Source: Mariprofundaceae bacterium (GTDB lineage Bacteria > Pseudomonadota > Zetaproteobacteria > Mariprofundales > Mariprofundaceae). Taken from it: a stretch of DNA of 14,510 bases. Below are positions 1-7,216 of this stretch, one piece after another. The position numbers and the translations under genes were made by a program. The stretch is from assembly GCA_027075825.1 (NCBI GenBank), contig JALSZZ010000104.1:1-14510 (forward strand). The letters run 5' to 3'. The stretch's first letter is position 1. Every line of letters begins with the position of its first letter. The notes beneath the pieces were generated by a model. That model was not told where the DNA came from. It saw only the letters and a list, made by a program, of their open reading frames with translations, and searched no databases.

Positions 1-270
1 TGTGGCGGAATACCCGCACAGGCGGAAATCTTGTCTGGACGGTGAATGGCGCAGGCCGCAAGGGCGCCTATTGGTTGCCAAAGATGAGCAAGCGATGGGG
101 CTTGACGGTTGCCGGGGTTGGCGATTTTGACGGAGATGGTATATCGGATATTTTGTGGCGGAATGCCCGCACAGGCGGAAATCTTGTCTGGACGGTGAAT
201 GGCGCAGGCCGCAAGGGCGCCTATTGGTTGCCAAAGATGAACAAGCGATGGGGCTTGACGGTTGCCGGGG
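1..270 (+). repeat. Tandem 153-base in-frame coding repeat
   Basis: The sequence at 1-117 recurs at 154-270 with a period of 153 bases (51 codons). Direct comparison shows two mismatches in 117 bases: a12 versus g165 (Thr to Ala) and g88 versus a241 (Ser to Asn). The bases at 118-153, coding for the acidic DFDGDG loop, have no second copy because the gene ends after 270. Near identity at DNA level, including third codon positions, points to recent duplication or gene conversion. Confidence 0.93.
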
Positions 271-281
271 GAGCACCGTGA
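3..281 (+). CDS. FG-GAP/VCBS-type repeat protein, C-terminal end (5' partial)
   Basis: This is the last 92 codons of a gene that begins upstream of the window, ending in TGA at 279-281. The protein is built of 51-residue units with the order LWRN...TGGNLVW.VNG...AYWLPKM...W.LTVAGVGDFDGDG.SDI. The acidic DFDGDGISD stretch is the calcium-binding-type loop seen in FG-GAP/VCBS and related beta-propeller repeats. Such proteins are usually extracellular or surface-exposed and act in adhesion or binding, but no ligand can be named here. The final unit stops after LTVAG, just before the next acidic loop would begin, and ends GAP. The two visible units are nearly identical, so the upstream part probably has more copies. 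It is not obviously part of the polysaccharide pathway. The repeat family is well supported; the function is open. Confidence 0.8.
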   Translation, partial: WRNTRTGGNLVWTVNGAGRKGAYWLPKMSKRWGLTVAGVGDFDGDGISDILWRNARTGGNLVWTVNGAGRKGAYWLPKMNKRWGLTVAGGAP

Positions 282-399
282 ATGTTTCGAATGTTGTTGA
301 CATGATGTTTGGCTGAAGGGGAAGTGTTTCAAGGTGTCCCTGGGCGGGTAAGCATCGTTTTTGCTGACCGGCTGTATGCTGCAGGGTATGTTTACGCAC

Positions 400-1311
400 A
401 TGAGCTTGCCCTTGGTCTCCATTGTTATCCCCGCCTTTAATGCAGGGGAGTATCTGCGAGAGTCCATTGACAGCATTTTGCAGCAGACATATCGAAATAT
501 TGAATTGATTGTATTGAATGATGGTTCTACGGATCATACGGAAGATATTCTGAGAAGCTATCCGGCCGGTTCGTTTCATTGGGAGAGCCATGCCAATATG
601 GGGCAGTCTGCAACGCTTAACAAAGGCTGGAGCATGGCCAGAGGTGGAGTTCTTGGTTATCTCAGTGCGGATGACTTGCTCCTTCCCGATGCAATCAGTG
701 CCTTGGTGGATGCCTTGGTGGCCGATAAGGAAACAATTGCGGTTTTTGGTGACTACCTGCTCATCGATGCGCAGGGCAAGAAGGTTGGTTGTGTTAAAGG
801 TAAACCATTTAACCATGCGCGAATGATTTCACACCTGCATTGTCCGATTGGCCCGGGAGCCTTGTTTTTACGTTCGGCTTTTTTGAAGGCCGGTGGCTGG
901 AATACGGCCTTGCGTCTCGTTCCTGATTTTGATTTCTGGTTGCGCATGGGATGCCAAGGGCAAATTCGGCATGTGCCGGTAACCGTAGCCAGTTGGAGGA
1001 TACATGCCTTTTCGCAAACGAATGCATGTGCGGATGTCAGGCAGGCAGACGAGGTCATTCAGGTGATGAACCGTTTGTATGATGATGCTTCTGCCGTTCA
1101 TGCGCTACCTGTGACACGAGCGCATGCTTTTGCTCAGGCGCGGGTGTTCAGTGCTGCCAAGCATCTTGCTGCAGGAAGGTATGTACGATCCATACAGCGC
1201 CTGCATGAGGCCTGGCAACACAGTGTTGGCAGTGTGTTGTCCCTGCATTCCCTGCGTCTGATATGCGGTGCATTGAAAACCCGTTTTCTGCACCTGTTGC
1301 GTGGGCGTTAA
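400..1311 (+). CDS. Family 2 glycosyltransferase
   Basis: This is a 303-residue cytoplasmic GT-A-fold glycosyltransferase of the GT2 family, which transfers a sugar from a nucleotide donor to a growing lipid-linked oligosaccharide. It opens with the classic PLVSIVIPAFNAG strand, has the donor-binding NDGS at residues 40-43, and has SADD at 89-92 in the place of the metal-binding DXD motif (usually SDDD). DFDFWLRM near residue 170 matches the conserved acceptor-side ED/DFDLWLR region. There is no membrane segment. Start choice: in-frame starts lie at 361 (TTG), 376, 388 and 400. I chose ATG 400 because it gives the usual N-terminus and has AGGG at 383-386, although that spacing is long. The gene overlaps the flippase by 11 bases if that gene starts at 1301. 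Donor and acceptor cannot be predicted. Confidence 0.9.
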   Translation: MSLPLVSIVIPAFNAGEYLRESIDSILQQTYRNIELIVLNDGSTDHTEDILRSYPAGSFHWESHANMGQSATLNKGWSMARGGVLGYLSADDLLLPDAISALVDALVADKETIAVFGDYLLIDAQGKKVGCVKGKPFNHARMISHLHCPIGPGALFLRSAFLKAGGWNTALRLVPDFDFWLRMGCQGQIRHVPVTVASWRIHAFSQTNACADVRQADEVIQVMNRLYDDASAVHALPVTRAHAFAQARVFSAAKHLAAGRYVRSIQRLHEAWQHSVGSVLSLHSLRLICGALKTRFLHLLRGR

Positions 1312-2617
1312 ATTGTCTTCTGCGCTGTTTGAGCTGTACAAGCGCTGTATGGATACACTGGGTATTGGCAGTGATCGCCATGTTACCGTGGCCAGGGTTT
1401 TTGCCGTCAGAATCGTTGGTGCATTGATCCAGTTTCTGTTTTTCCTGATTCTGGCCCGGCATATTGGTGCCGGAGGGTTTGGCCTGTTCTCGCTTGGTTA
1501 TGCTTTTTTACTGGTTGCCTCTTCCATTGCCCGATGGGGGATTGATCAGGTGGCCTTGCGACAGATGTCCCGCGATGTTGCCAGGCACGACCATGTTCTC
1601 GGCGGCACGATGTTTATGCGCGGTGCCTTACTCGTTCTGGTGATTGGATCGGTTGTTGCCTGTCTTGCGGCATGGTTCTGGACGGTTGTTGATTTTCCGC
1701 GCGCATTGCTTCCCTTTGTGTGGGCGGTTGTGCCGTTTTCCCTGCTGAATTATCTGGCCGAATGTATGCGTGCACAGGACAGGCAGCTATGGGCTGCCGC
1801 CCTGCAGGTACTGGCTGTGCCTGCAGGTGCATTGATGATCGTGTGGTTGAGTGCGGATGTTTCCTTATCGTCGGCCGTTGATGCCTTTGTGTTTACATGT
1901 TTTGGGATATGTATCATCGCCTATGGTTTTTGGGGCTGGCGTGAACATTCACGTTTGCATATCAGGGGGGAAGGGGCGATGCCCCTGGCCGAAATCATGC
2001 TATGTGCGACGCCTATTGCCCTGGCCGCGATTGTCAGCACCTGGCTGGGGTTTGCCGAGACATCCATCCTGGGCCTGTTGCGCAGTCCGGAAGAGGTGGC
2101 TGGCTATAGCGCGGCATTACGAGCATTGTTTGTTTTCAGCTTCATGATTGTCGCCGTCAACAATGTGCTCGCTCCAAGATTTTCCGTGCTGTATCAGGAC
2201 AATGAACTGCAGACTATCTGGGCGACTGTGAAACGGGCAGGAACGCTGACATTAATGGTGACTTCCTTACCCTTGCTGCTGTTCTTTCTCTTTGCAGAAG
2301 ATATTATGAACATCTTTGGTGATGAATTTGTGTTTGCTGCGAATTCATTGCGCATATTACTAGTAGGGCAATTGGTGCTGAGTTTAAGCGGCACTCTGGG
2401 CACAGTGCTGATGATGTGCGGGCATGAGCAGGCTTTCAAAAAAATCATTATATTGTCGGCATGTGCGAATTTCGTGGCTGCACCTTCCTTGATATGGTTA
2501 TGGGGAGTATCCGGTGCAGCTGCTTCCGCAGTATTCACGATTATGGTTGCCAATGTGATGTGTCTGGCCAAAGTTCGGCGTATGTGTAGCCGGCAAAAGG
2601 AGATACAATCAATATGA
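1301..2617 (+). CDS. Wzx-like polysaccharide flippase (MOP superfamily)
   Basis: This 438-residue integral membrane protein has about 12 predicted hydrophobic segments, from roughly residue 34 to 425. That number and length suit oligosaccharide flippases of the RfbX/Wzx group. The family moves undecaprenyl-diphosphate-linked repeat units across the inner membrane. Typical features are the early FAVRIVGALIQFLFFLILAR helix and the GAGGFGLFSLGYAF stretch, then LAPRFSVLYQ in the middle and the GVSGAAASAVFT segment near the end. It is the only flippase in the window, so it probably serves the whole locus. Start: GTG 1301 overlaps the preceding stop; TTG 1313 or ATG 1349 are possible later starts. 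Its stop overlaps the next ATG (ATGA at 2614-2617), which suggests translational coupling. Its sequence is AT-rich, like the genes just downstream. Confidence 0.9.
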   Translation: MGVKLSSALFELYKRCMDTLGIGSDRHVTVARVFAVRIVGALIQFLFFLILARHIGAGGFGLFSLGYAFLLVASSIARWGIDQVALRQMSRDVARHDHVLGGTMFMRGALLVLVIGSVVACLAAWFWTVVDFPRALLPFVWAVVPFSLLNYLAECMRAQDRQLWAAALQVLAVPAGALMIVWLSADVSLSSAVDAFVFTCFGICIIAYGFWGWREHSRLHIRGEGAMPLAEIMLCATPIALAAIVSTWLGFAETSILGLLRSPEEVAGYSAALRALFVFSFMIVAVNNVLAPRFSVLYQDNELQTIWATVKRAGTLTLMVTSLPLLLFFLFAEDIMNIFGDEFVFAANSLRILLVGQLVLSLSGTLGTVLMMCGHEQAFKKIIILSACANFVAAPSLIWLWGVSGAAASAVFTIMVANVMCLAKVRRMCSRQKEIQSI

Positions 2618-3261
2618 TAAAATCGGCGATCAAAGAAAAATGTTTTACTTTTCCCCGTGAGCTGGCGCAAGCGATCGGTGATGCAAAAACCGTGCTTGAT
2701 GTCGGATGTGGTTCATCGTCGCCGCTGGCCTTGTTAAATCAGCGCTATGCTCACACGGTGGGCGTGGACGGTTTCGCACCGAGTTTGGAAGAAAGTAAGG
2801 CTCATTGTATTCATGATGAGTATGTGCAGGCCGATTTGTTGGATATTGATTCAATTTTTGAACCTCATGCTTTCGATTGCGTTCTTTCGATTGATGTGAT
2901 TGAACATTTTGAGAAACCGGCTGCACTGGAATTGATCGAAAAAATGGAATGTCTTGCCCGTAAGCGGGTGGTCATTATGACGCCGAATGGCTTTCTTCCC
3001 CAGGAGGAGCATAGCGGCAATATCTATCAGCGACACTTGTCGGGATGGAGCGTGGAAGAATTTCGTGCAATGGGTTACCGGATTGTCGGTATTAATGGTT
3101 GGAAATGGCTTAGAGGAGAGTTTGCAGCCCCCCGTTTCAGGCCTCATAAGCTTACCAATGCACTATCCCGACTTTCTCAGCTCGTCGTAAGAAATCGACC
3201 TGAATACGCATTTCACTTGTTGTGCATAAAGAATGTTGTGGCTGAGGAGAAGATACATTGA
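2614..3261 (+). CDS. Class I SAM-dependent methyltransferase
   Basis: This 215-residue protein has the Rossmann-type methyltransferase fold. Motif I is VLDVGCGSSSP at residues 27-37, the glycine-rich SAM-binding loop. The acidic end of strand beta 2 is GVDGF near residue 50. DVIEH at 94-98 corresponds to motif IV in the Methyltransf_11/23 group, and VVIMTPNG is the following strand. The family moves the methyl group of S-adenosylmethionine to O, N or C of small molecules or sugars. In this locus a sugar hydroxyl or chain end is the natural guess, but nothing in the sequence fixes the substrate. The start is ATG 2614, which overlaps the flippase stop. Its own stop is covered by the next gene's TTG start. 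It shares only the general fold and the DVIEH motif with its neighbour, so the two are not recent duplicates. Confidence 0.87.
   Translation: MIKSAIKEKCFTFPRELAQAIGDAKTVLDVGCGSSSPLALLNQRYAHTVGVDGFAPSLEESKAHCIHDEYVQADLLDIDSIFEPHAFDCVLSIDVIEHFEKPAALELIEKMECLARKRVVIMTPNGFLPQEEHSGNIYQRHLSGWSVEEFRAMGYRIVGINGWKWLRGEFAAPRFRPHKLTNALSRLSQLVVRNRPEYAFHLLCIKNVVAEEKIH
3244..3249 (+). promoter_or_regulatory. Shine-Dalgarno site that fixes a TTG start
   Basis: GAGGAG ends eight bases before TTG 3258. The conserved N-terminal region of the second methyltransferase begins immediately downstream, so this rare start codon is likely the real one. It sits inside the last codons of the first methyltransferase, which favours coupled translation. 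Confidence 0.65.
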
Positions 3262-3983
3262 AACGGCCAGACAGCCTTTATGAGTCAGGTGAGTATGCCG
3301 AGAAGAATCCCACCTGGGATGTGGAGGATAGTCCCTGGAAAGCCCGAAAAGTATTTGAAGTGCTTCAGTGCACAGGGTTACATCCGAGAACAGTTTGTGA
3401 GATTGGTTGTGGGGCAGGGGCTGTACTGGCACATTTGAGCGAGTATATGGAAGAGGTTGATTTCTTCGGATATGATATTGCTCCGGATGCAGCATCATTC
3501 TGGTCTCGCTATGAAAGAAACAACATTTCCTTTGAAGTGGGTGACTTTTTTGTCAAAAACAAACGAAAACACGATCTAATTCTGATTCTGGATGTTATAG
3601 AGCATATTGTTGACCCTTGGAGTTTTCTTGAAAAGTTGAAGCCGCATGGGGAATCATTTTTATTCCACATTCCTCTTGATTTATCAGCTCAGAATGTTTT
3701 GAGGGAGGCTCCCATTCTTGAGGCCCGACGCCAGGTTGGTCATATCCATTATTTCACAAAGAACCTAGCGCTGGAATTGCTGCGCGAGGCAGGCTATGAA
3801 ATTCAGCATGCCGAATATTCTAATTTGAGCATGTCTGGCCCGCGATCATCATGGAAAAGTAAACTTGTCTATTTCCCCAGAATGCTGGCTTACCTGATAT
3901 CAAAAGACTTTGGTGTTCGTTTGTTGGGTGGTGAGAGTTTGTTGGTGGTGGCCAGAGCGCTTCCAGGCGATGACCAGCCCTGA
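3258..3983 (+). CDS. Class I SAM-dependent methyltransferase (second of a pair)
   Basis: This 241-residue methyltransferase begins with a Y.SGEYAEKNPTWDVEDSPWKA region (residues 8-29), which in my recollection is typical of methyltransferases in glycan loci. It continues with motif I EIGCGAG at 48-54, GYDIAPDA for the second strand, DVIEH at 112-116, and HIHYFTKNLALELLREAGYEI near residue 160, the common C-terminal helix-strand of this family. The start is TTG 3258, overlapping the stop of the first methyltransferase (TTGA). It is supported by GAGGAG at 3244-3249, eight bases upstream. Two consecutive, coupled methyltransferases suggest two separate methylations of the glycan, or one on a sugar and one on a capping group. 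Around 3541-3600 the sequence is very AT-rich. The fold is sure; the substrate is unknown. Confidence 0.87.
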   Translation: MKRPDSLYESGEYAEKNPTWDVEDSPWKARKVFEVLQCTGLHPRTVCEIGCGAGAVLAHLSEYMEEVDFFGYDIAPDAASFWSRYERNNISFEVGDFFVKNKRKHDLILILDVIEHIVDPWSFLEKLKPHGESFLFHIPLDLSAQNVLREAPILEARRQVGHIHYFTKNLALELLREAGYEIQHAEYSNLSMSGPRSSWKSKLVYFPRMLAYLISKDFGVRLLGGESLLVVARALPGDDQP

Positions 3984-5121
3984 GATGCATCTACTTCATG
4001 TCACAGAGAATTTCACTCGATCCGGCGGTGGCCAGCCAGTAGTGATTGCAGGGCATCTTGTCTGGCAGACTAAGATGGGCTGGAAGGTTGAGCTATTACA
4101 TACAGCCGCAGATGCACTGGCTGTGTCGGGCGCAAGGTTGACCTGTTGTCCGCCTTCTTGGCCAGGAAAGGTGTGGCGATGGTCGCCCAGCTTACATACG
4201 TGCCTGCGCAGGCTAATATCCGGAGGAGTTGATGTGCTGCACTTGCATGGTATCTGGACAGCCCCTCAGGCCATCGCGTCCAGGCTAGGCGTTCAATATG
4301 GTATTCCCGGCATTATCAGTTTTCATGGTCAATTACTGGAGGAGGCCGTGGAACGGGCTTCGCTGACAGCGAGGTTGAAAAAGCAGCAGTATATGCGTTG
4401 GATCGGCAATCAAATTGTTCGACAGGCACGTGTGCTGCATGCCATTACCAGGCAGGAAAGAGATCGTCTGAAGCAACTGTTCCCCAATAGTATAATCGAA
4501 GTGATTCCTAACTATATTGATGTCGATGCGGTTGAACGGGAAATCGCCCAGGTAAACCAGAATACAGGAGACGAGGACAAACAGGTTCTGTTTTTGGGAC
4601 GGCTGGATGAGCGCAAGGGTGTTTCTCTTTTGCTCGAAGCTTTTTTGTGTGCCGACTTGCCGGATGACTGGTCGCTTTGTATTGCCGGGCCTGAAGATAC
4701 ACCAGGTTTAAGAGCACGATTGGAGCATATGGCAAAACACTCTGGAGTGAGAAAGAACAGGATAAAGATTTCAGGCCCTGTATACGGGCAAGATAAATGG
4801 CGGTTGCTTGCCGGATCATCTCTGGTCTGTCTGCCAAGTTTTCATGAAGTAATTGGGATGGTTAATCTTGAGGCAGCTGTTTGTGGTAAGCCGGTTCTGA
4901 CAACACCTTATACGGGTTTGGAGGGATGGGAAAAAGCCGGAGGTGTTCTTGTCGATCCATCTGTTAAAGCTCTTGCGGATGCTTTACGTCAGGTCGCATC
5001 ATGGTCTGACAGTGAACGGATTTCTCGCGGGGCTTCGCTTAAGGCGTGGGTGTCGAATCATTACAGCCTGAAGCGCATACGTACGCAGTGGGTAGAGCTG
5101 TATGGAGAAGCCAGCAAGTGA
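3970..5121 (+). CDS. Family 4 (GT-B) glycosyltransferase
   Basis: This 383-residue retaining glycosyltransferase has two Rossmann-like halves. The N-terminal half begins MHLLHVTENFTRSGGGQPVV, with the glycine loop of GT4 enzymes. FHGQLLEEA and VLHAITRQERDRLKQ follow, then VIPNYIDVDAV, which is the usual hinge. The C-terminal half has FLGRLDERKGVSLLLEAF, then LPSFHEVIGMVNLEAAVCGKPVLTT. This carries the E-x7-E-type pair that contacts the nucleotide-sugar donor in this family. It has no membrane segment and acts at the cytoplasmic face. Start: ATG 3970 overlaps the methyltransferase end by 14 bases. ATG 3985 is an alternative that would begin MHLLHVTEN. A longer reading from 3910 would add a residue stretch unlike the family. 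The gene ends the AT-rich part of the cluster. Donor and linkage are unknown. Confidence 0.88.
   Translation: MTSPEMHLLHVTENFTRSGGGQPVVIAGHLVWQTKMGWKVELLHTAADALAVSGARLTCCPPSWPGKVWRWSPSLHTCLRRLISGGVDVLHLHGIWTAPQAIASRLGVQYGIPGIISFHGQLLEEAVERASLTARLKKQQYMRWIGNQIVRQARVLHAITRQERDRLKQLFPNSIIEVIPNYIDVDAVEREIAQVNQNTGDEDKQVLFLGRLDERKGVSLLLEAFLCADLPDDWSLCIAGPEDTPGLRARLEHMAKHSGVRKNRIKISGPVYGQDKWRLLAGSSLVCLPSFHEVIGMVNLEAAVCGKPVLTTPYTGLEGWEKAGGVLVDPSVKALADALRQVASWSDSERISRGASLKAWVSNHYSLKRIRTQWVELYGEASK
5104..5110 (+). promoter_or_regulatory. Shine-Dalgarno site that fixes a GTG start
   Basis: GGAGAAG lies seven bases before GTG 5118, whose last two bases form the TGA of the preceding glycosyltransferase. 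The family-typical N-terminus NILIVSHYFWPEQ follows at once. This rules out the in-frame upstream ATG 5046 as the likely start. Confidence 0.65.
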
Positions 5122-6359
5122 ACATATTGATTGTCAGTCATTATTTCTGGCCGGAACAGTTCCGTATTAATGATCTGGCAGGCGAGTTGCAACGGCGCGG
5201 GCATCAGGTGTCGGTGCTGACCGGCATGCCCAATTATCCGGGTGGCAGGCTGTTCGAAGGCTATCGCTGGTGGAAAAAACGGCACGATAATATGGACGGT
5301 GTACCGGTGTATCGCACGCCGATGTTTGTGCGCCGCCAGGGCCGGGGCTGGCAGCTGGCGCTGAACTATGCCTCCTTTGCGCTGTTCGGGTGCCTGCTGG
5401 CGCCGTGGTATTTCAGGAAACACGATTTCGATGTGGTGTTTGTGTATGAGCCATCGCCGTTCACGGTGGGTATTCCGGCCATCGTGATGCGCAGGCTGAA
5501 AACAGCGCCGATGCTGTTCTGGGTGCAGGATTTGTGGCCGGAGAGTCTGACGGCGGCCGGAGCGGTTCACTCGCCTGCCGTGCTGCAGGTGGTCGGGCGC
5601 ATGGTACGCTGGATTTATCGCCATTGCGATCGCGTGCTGGTGCAATCCCGGGCCTTCATCGAGCCTGCCGTTCGTGCCGGTGCCGAACGGTCACGCACCG
5701 TGTTCTTTCCGAACTGGGCCGAGGCATTTTACCGGCCATTGCCAAGGGCGGATGCCCGATTGCCAGCTATCGAGCTGCCGCGGGGATTCCGGATTATGTT
5801 TGCCGGCAATCTCGGCGAGGCCCAGTCGCTGGAAACCATTCTCGATGCGGCACGCCGGCTGAAAGCCGAGCCCGCCATCCAGTGGATCATTATCGGTGAT
5901 GGTCGTCGCCTGCCATGGATGCGCGAGCAGGTTCGGCATCTGGGGCTGGAGGATTGCGTGACGTTTGCAGGACGCTATGCTGCTGAAATGATGCCGTATT
6001 TTTTTTCCCATGCTGATGCATTGCTCGTGACATTGAAGGATGAGCCGGTCTTTGCGCAAACGATACCCAGCAAGATCCAGTCCTACATGGCCTGCGGCAG
6101 GCCCGTGCTTGCCGCGCTCAATGGCGAAGGTGCGCGCGTGGTTCAGGAGGCCGGCTGCGGCTATGCCGTGACGGCGGAAGATGGCGCGGCACTGGCCGAG
6201 GCCGCGCTGCGCCTCTCCCGCATACCGGAAGCGCAACGGCAGGCCATGGGTATGCGCGGGCGGGAGTATTACGACCGGCATTTTGAACGGGATATGCTGA
6301 TTGACCGGCTGGAGAGCTGGATGCAGGACGCAGTGGAGGAGGGTGTGTGCGAATCCTGA
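5118..6359 (+). CDS. wbuB: WbuB-like family 4 glycosyltransferase
   Basis: This 413-residue GT-B enzyme resembles WbuB, the transferase usually encoded beside the UDP-L-FucNAc/L-QuiNAc genes in enterobacterial O-antigen loci. The visible signatures are the N-terminal ILIVSHYFWPEQFR, the GHQVSVLTGMPNYPGG loop, FVYEPSPFTVGIPA, and FWVQDLWPESLTAAGAV at about residues 133-149. The C-terminal half has IMFAGNLGEAQSLETILDAA, WIIIGDGR, and LLVTLKDEPVFAQTIPSKIQSYMACGRPVLA for the nucleotide site. It starts with GTG over the previous stop and ends 13 bases inside the reductase gene. The neighbourhood suggests that it transfers the L-2-acetamido-2,6-dideoxyhexose made by the next three gene products. 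From this gene on, GC content is clearly higher than upstream. The symbol is by resemblance and context; the acceptor is unknown. Confidence 0.8.
   Translation: MNILIVSHYFWPEQFRINDLAGELQRRGHQVSVLTGMPNYPGGRLFEGYRWWKKRHDNMDGVPVYRTPMFVRRQGRGWQLALNYASFALFGCLLAPWYFRKHDFDVVFVYEPSPFTVGIPAIVMRRLKTAPMLFWVQDLWPESLTAAGAVHSPAVLQVVGRMVRWIYRHCDRVLVQSRAFIEPAVRAGAERSRTVFFPNWAEAFYRPLPRADARLPAIELPRGFRIMFAGNLGEAQSLETILDAARRLKAEPAIQWIIIGDGRRLPWMREQVRHLGLEDCVTFAGRYAAEMMPYFFSHADALLVTLKDEPVFAQTIPSKIQSYMACGRPVLAALNGEGARVVQEAGCGYAVTAEDGAALAEAALRLSRIPEAQRQAMGMRGREYYDRHFERDMLIDRLESWMQDAVEEGVCES
6335..6342 (+). promoter_or_regulatory. Strong Shine-Dalgarno site for a GTG start
   Basis: GGAGGAGG is placed four to six bases before GTG 6347, inside the last codons of the WbuB-like gene. 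The protein read from this GTG starts MRILILGGDGMLG, a complete Rossmann motif at its usual position, so the start is well supported. Confidence 0.7.
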
Positions 6360-7216
6360 TTCTGGGAGGGGATGGCATGCTGGGGCATCAACTGCTGCAG
6401 TCGTGGCAGGATGCGCATGACGTGCGCGTGACGCTCAGGAACGATGCCGTCCATTATGCGTATTACGGGTTGTTTTCAGCGGATAACAGCATTTATGGCG
6501 TGGATGTGCGCGATTTTTCCACCGTTGAGCGGGTGGTGAAAGTCTTCAGGCCCGAGGCGGTGGTCAATGCGATCGGTATCGTCAAACAGCGTGACGAGGC
6601 GGGCGATGCGATTCTGAGCCTTGAGATCAATGCCCTTCTGCCCCATCGCCTGAGCCTGCTCTGTGGAGAGATCGGGGCGCGCCTGATCCATCTGAGTACG
6701 GACTGCGTGTTTTCGGGCCGCAAGGGGATGTACACGGAAGACGACTGGGAGGATGCGCGCGACCTGTATGGCCGCAGCAAGCTGCTCGGAGAAGTGCGGG
6801 AGGCGCATACGGTGACGCTGCGCACGTCGATTATCGGCCTGGAGCTGGCCAGAAAGCGCAGTCTGATTGAATGGTTTCTGGCGCAACGGGGGCAGGTGAA
6901 AGGATTTACGCGCGCCATCTACAGCGGTTTCACGACGCTGGAGATGGCACGCATCATCGAGCGGATCCTGCTGCAGCACCGTGATCTGTCGGGCTTGTGG
7001 CATGTAGCCAGCGAGCCGATCAGCAAATATGATTTGTTGCATCAGCTTGCCGTGCGCCTGGGGCGGCAGGATATTGAGCTGCTGCCGGATGATGATTTTG
7101 CGTGCGATCGCAGCCTGGATGCGTCAGGGTTTAAGGCTAGGGTCGGCTACCAACCACCGTCATGGGATGCGATGCTGGCGGAACTGGCCGTGCAGATTCA
7201 GGAGCGAGCTTCATGA
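6347..7216 (+). CDS. RmlD-like NAD(P)H-dependent sugar-nucleotide reductase (WbvR/QnlA type)
   Basis: This 289-residue short-chain dehydrogenase belongs to the RmlD substrate-binding family. The cofactor loop is GGDGMLG at residues 7-13. The catalytic set is ST at 117-118 (in LSTDCVFSG) with Y141 and K145 (YGRSK). The C-terminal part ends after the usual RmlD region near residue 285. By position it should reduce the 4-keto-6-deoxy sugar made by the next gene's product. The reductase of the UDP-L-FucNAc pathway (WbjC/CapF/FnlB) is about 370 residues, with a C-terminal cupin domain that is absent here. V. cholerae WbvR, in the UDP-L-QuiNAc pathway, is the RmlD-like form. Hence UDP-L-RhaNAc is the predicted product, then UDP-L-QuiNAc after epimerisation. 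The enzyme class is firm; the exact product is inference. The stop overlaps the next ATG (ATGA). Confidence 0.8.
   Translation: MRILILGGDGMLGHQLLQSWQDAHDVRVTLRNDAVHYAYYGLFSADNSIYGVDVRDFSTVERVVKVFRPEAVVNAIGIVKQRDEAGDAILSLEINALLPHRLSLLCGEIGARLIHLSTDCVFSGRKGMYTEDDWEDARDLYGRSKLLGEVREAHTVTLRTSIIGLELARKRSLIEWFLAQRGQVKGFTRAIYSGFTTLEMARIIERILLQHRDLSGLWHVASEPISKYDLLHQLAVRLGRQDIELLPDDDFACDRSLDASGFKARVGYQPPSWDAMLAELAVQIQERAS

Noticed and set aside
297..302. Exact TTGACA as a -35 box for the polysaccharide operon
   Set aside because: At spacings of 16 to 19 bases downstream there is only GGGAAG/GAAGTG-type sequence and nothing like TATAAT, so I do not call a promoter.
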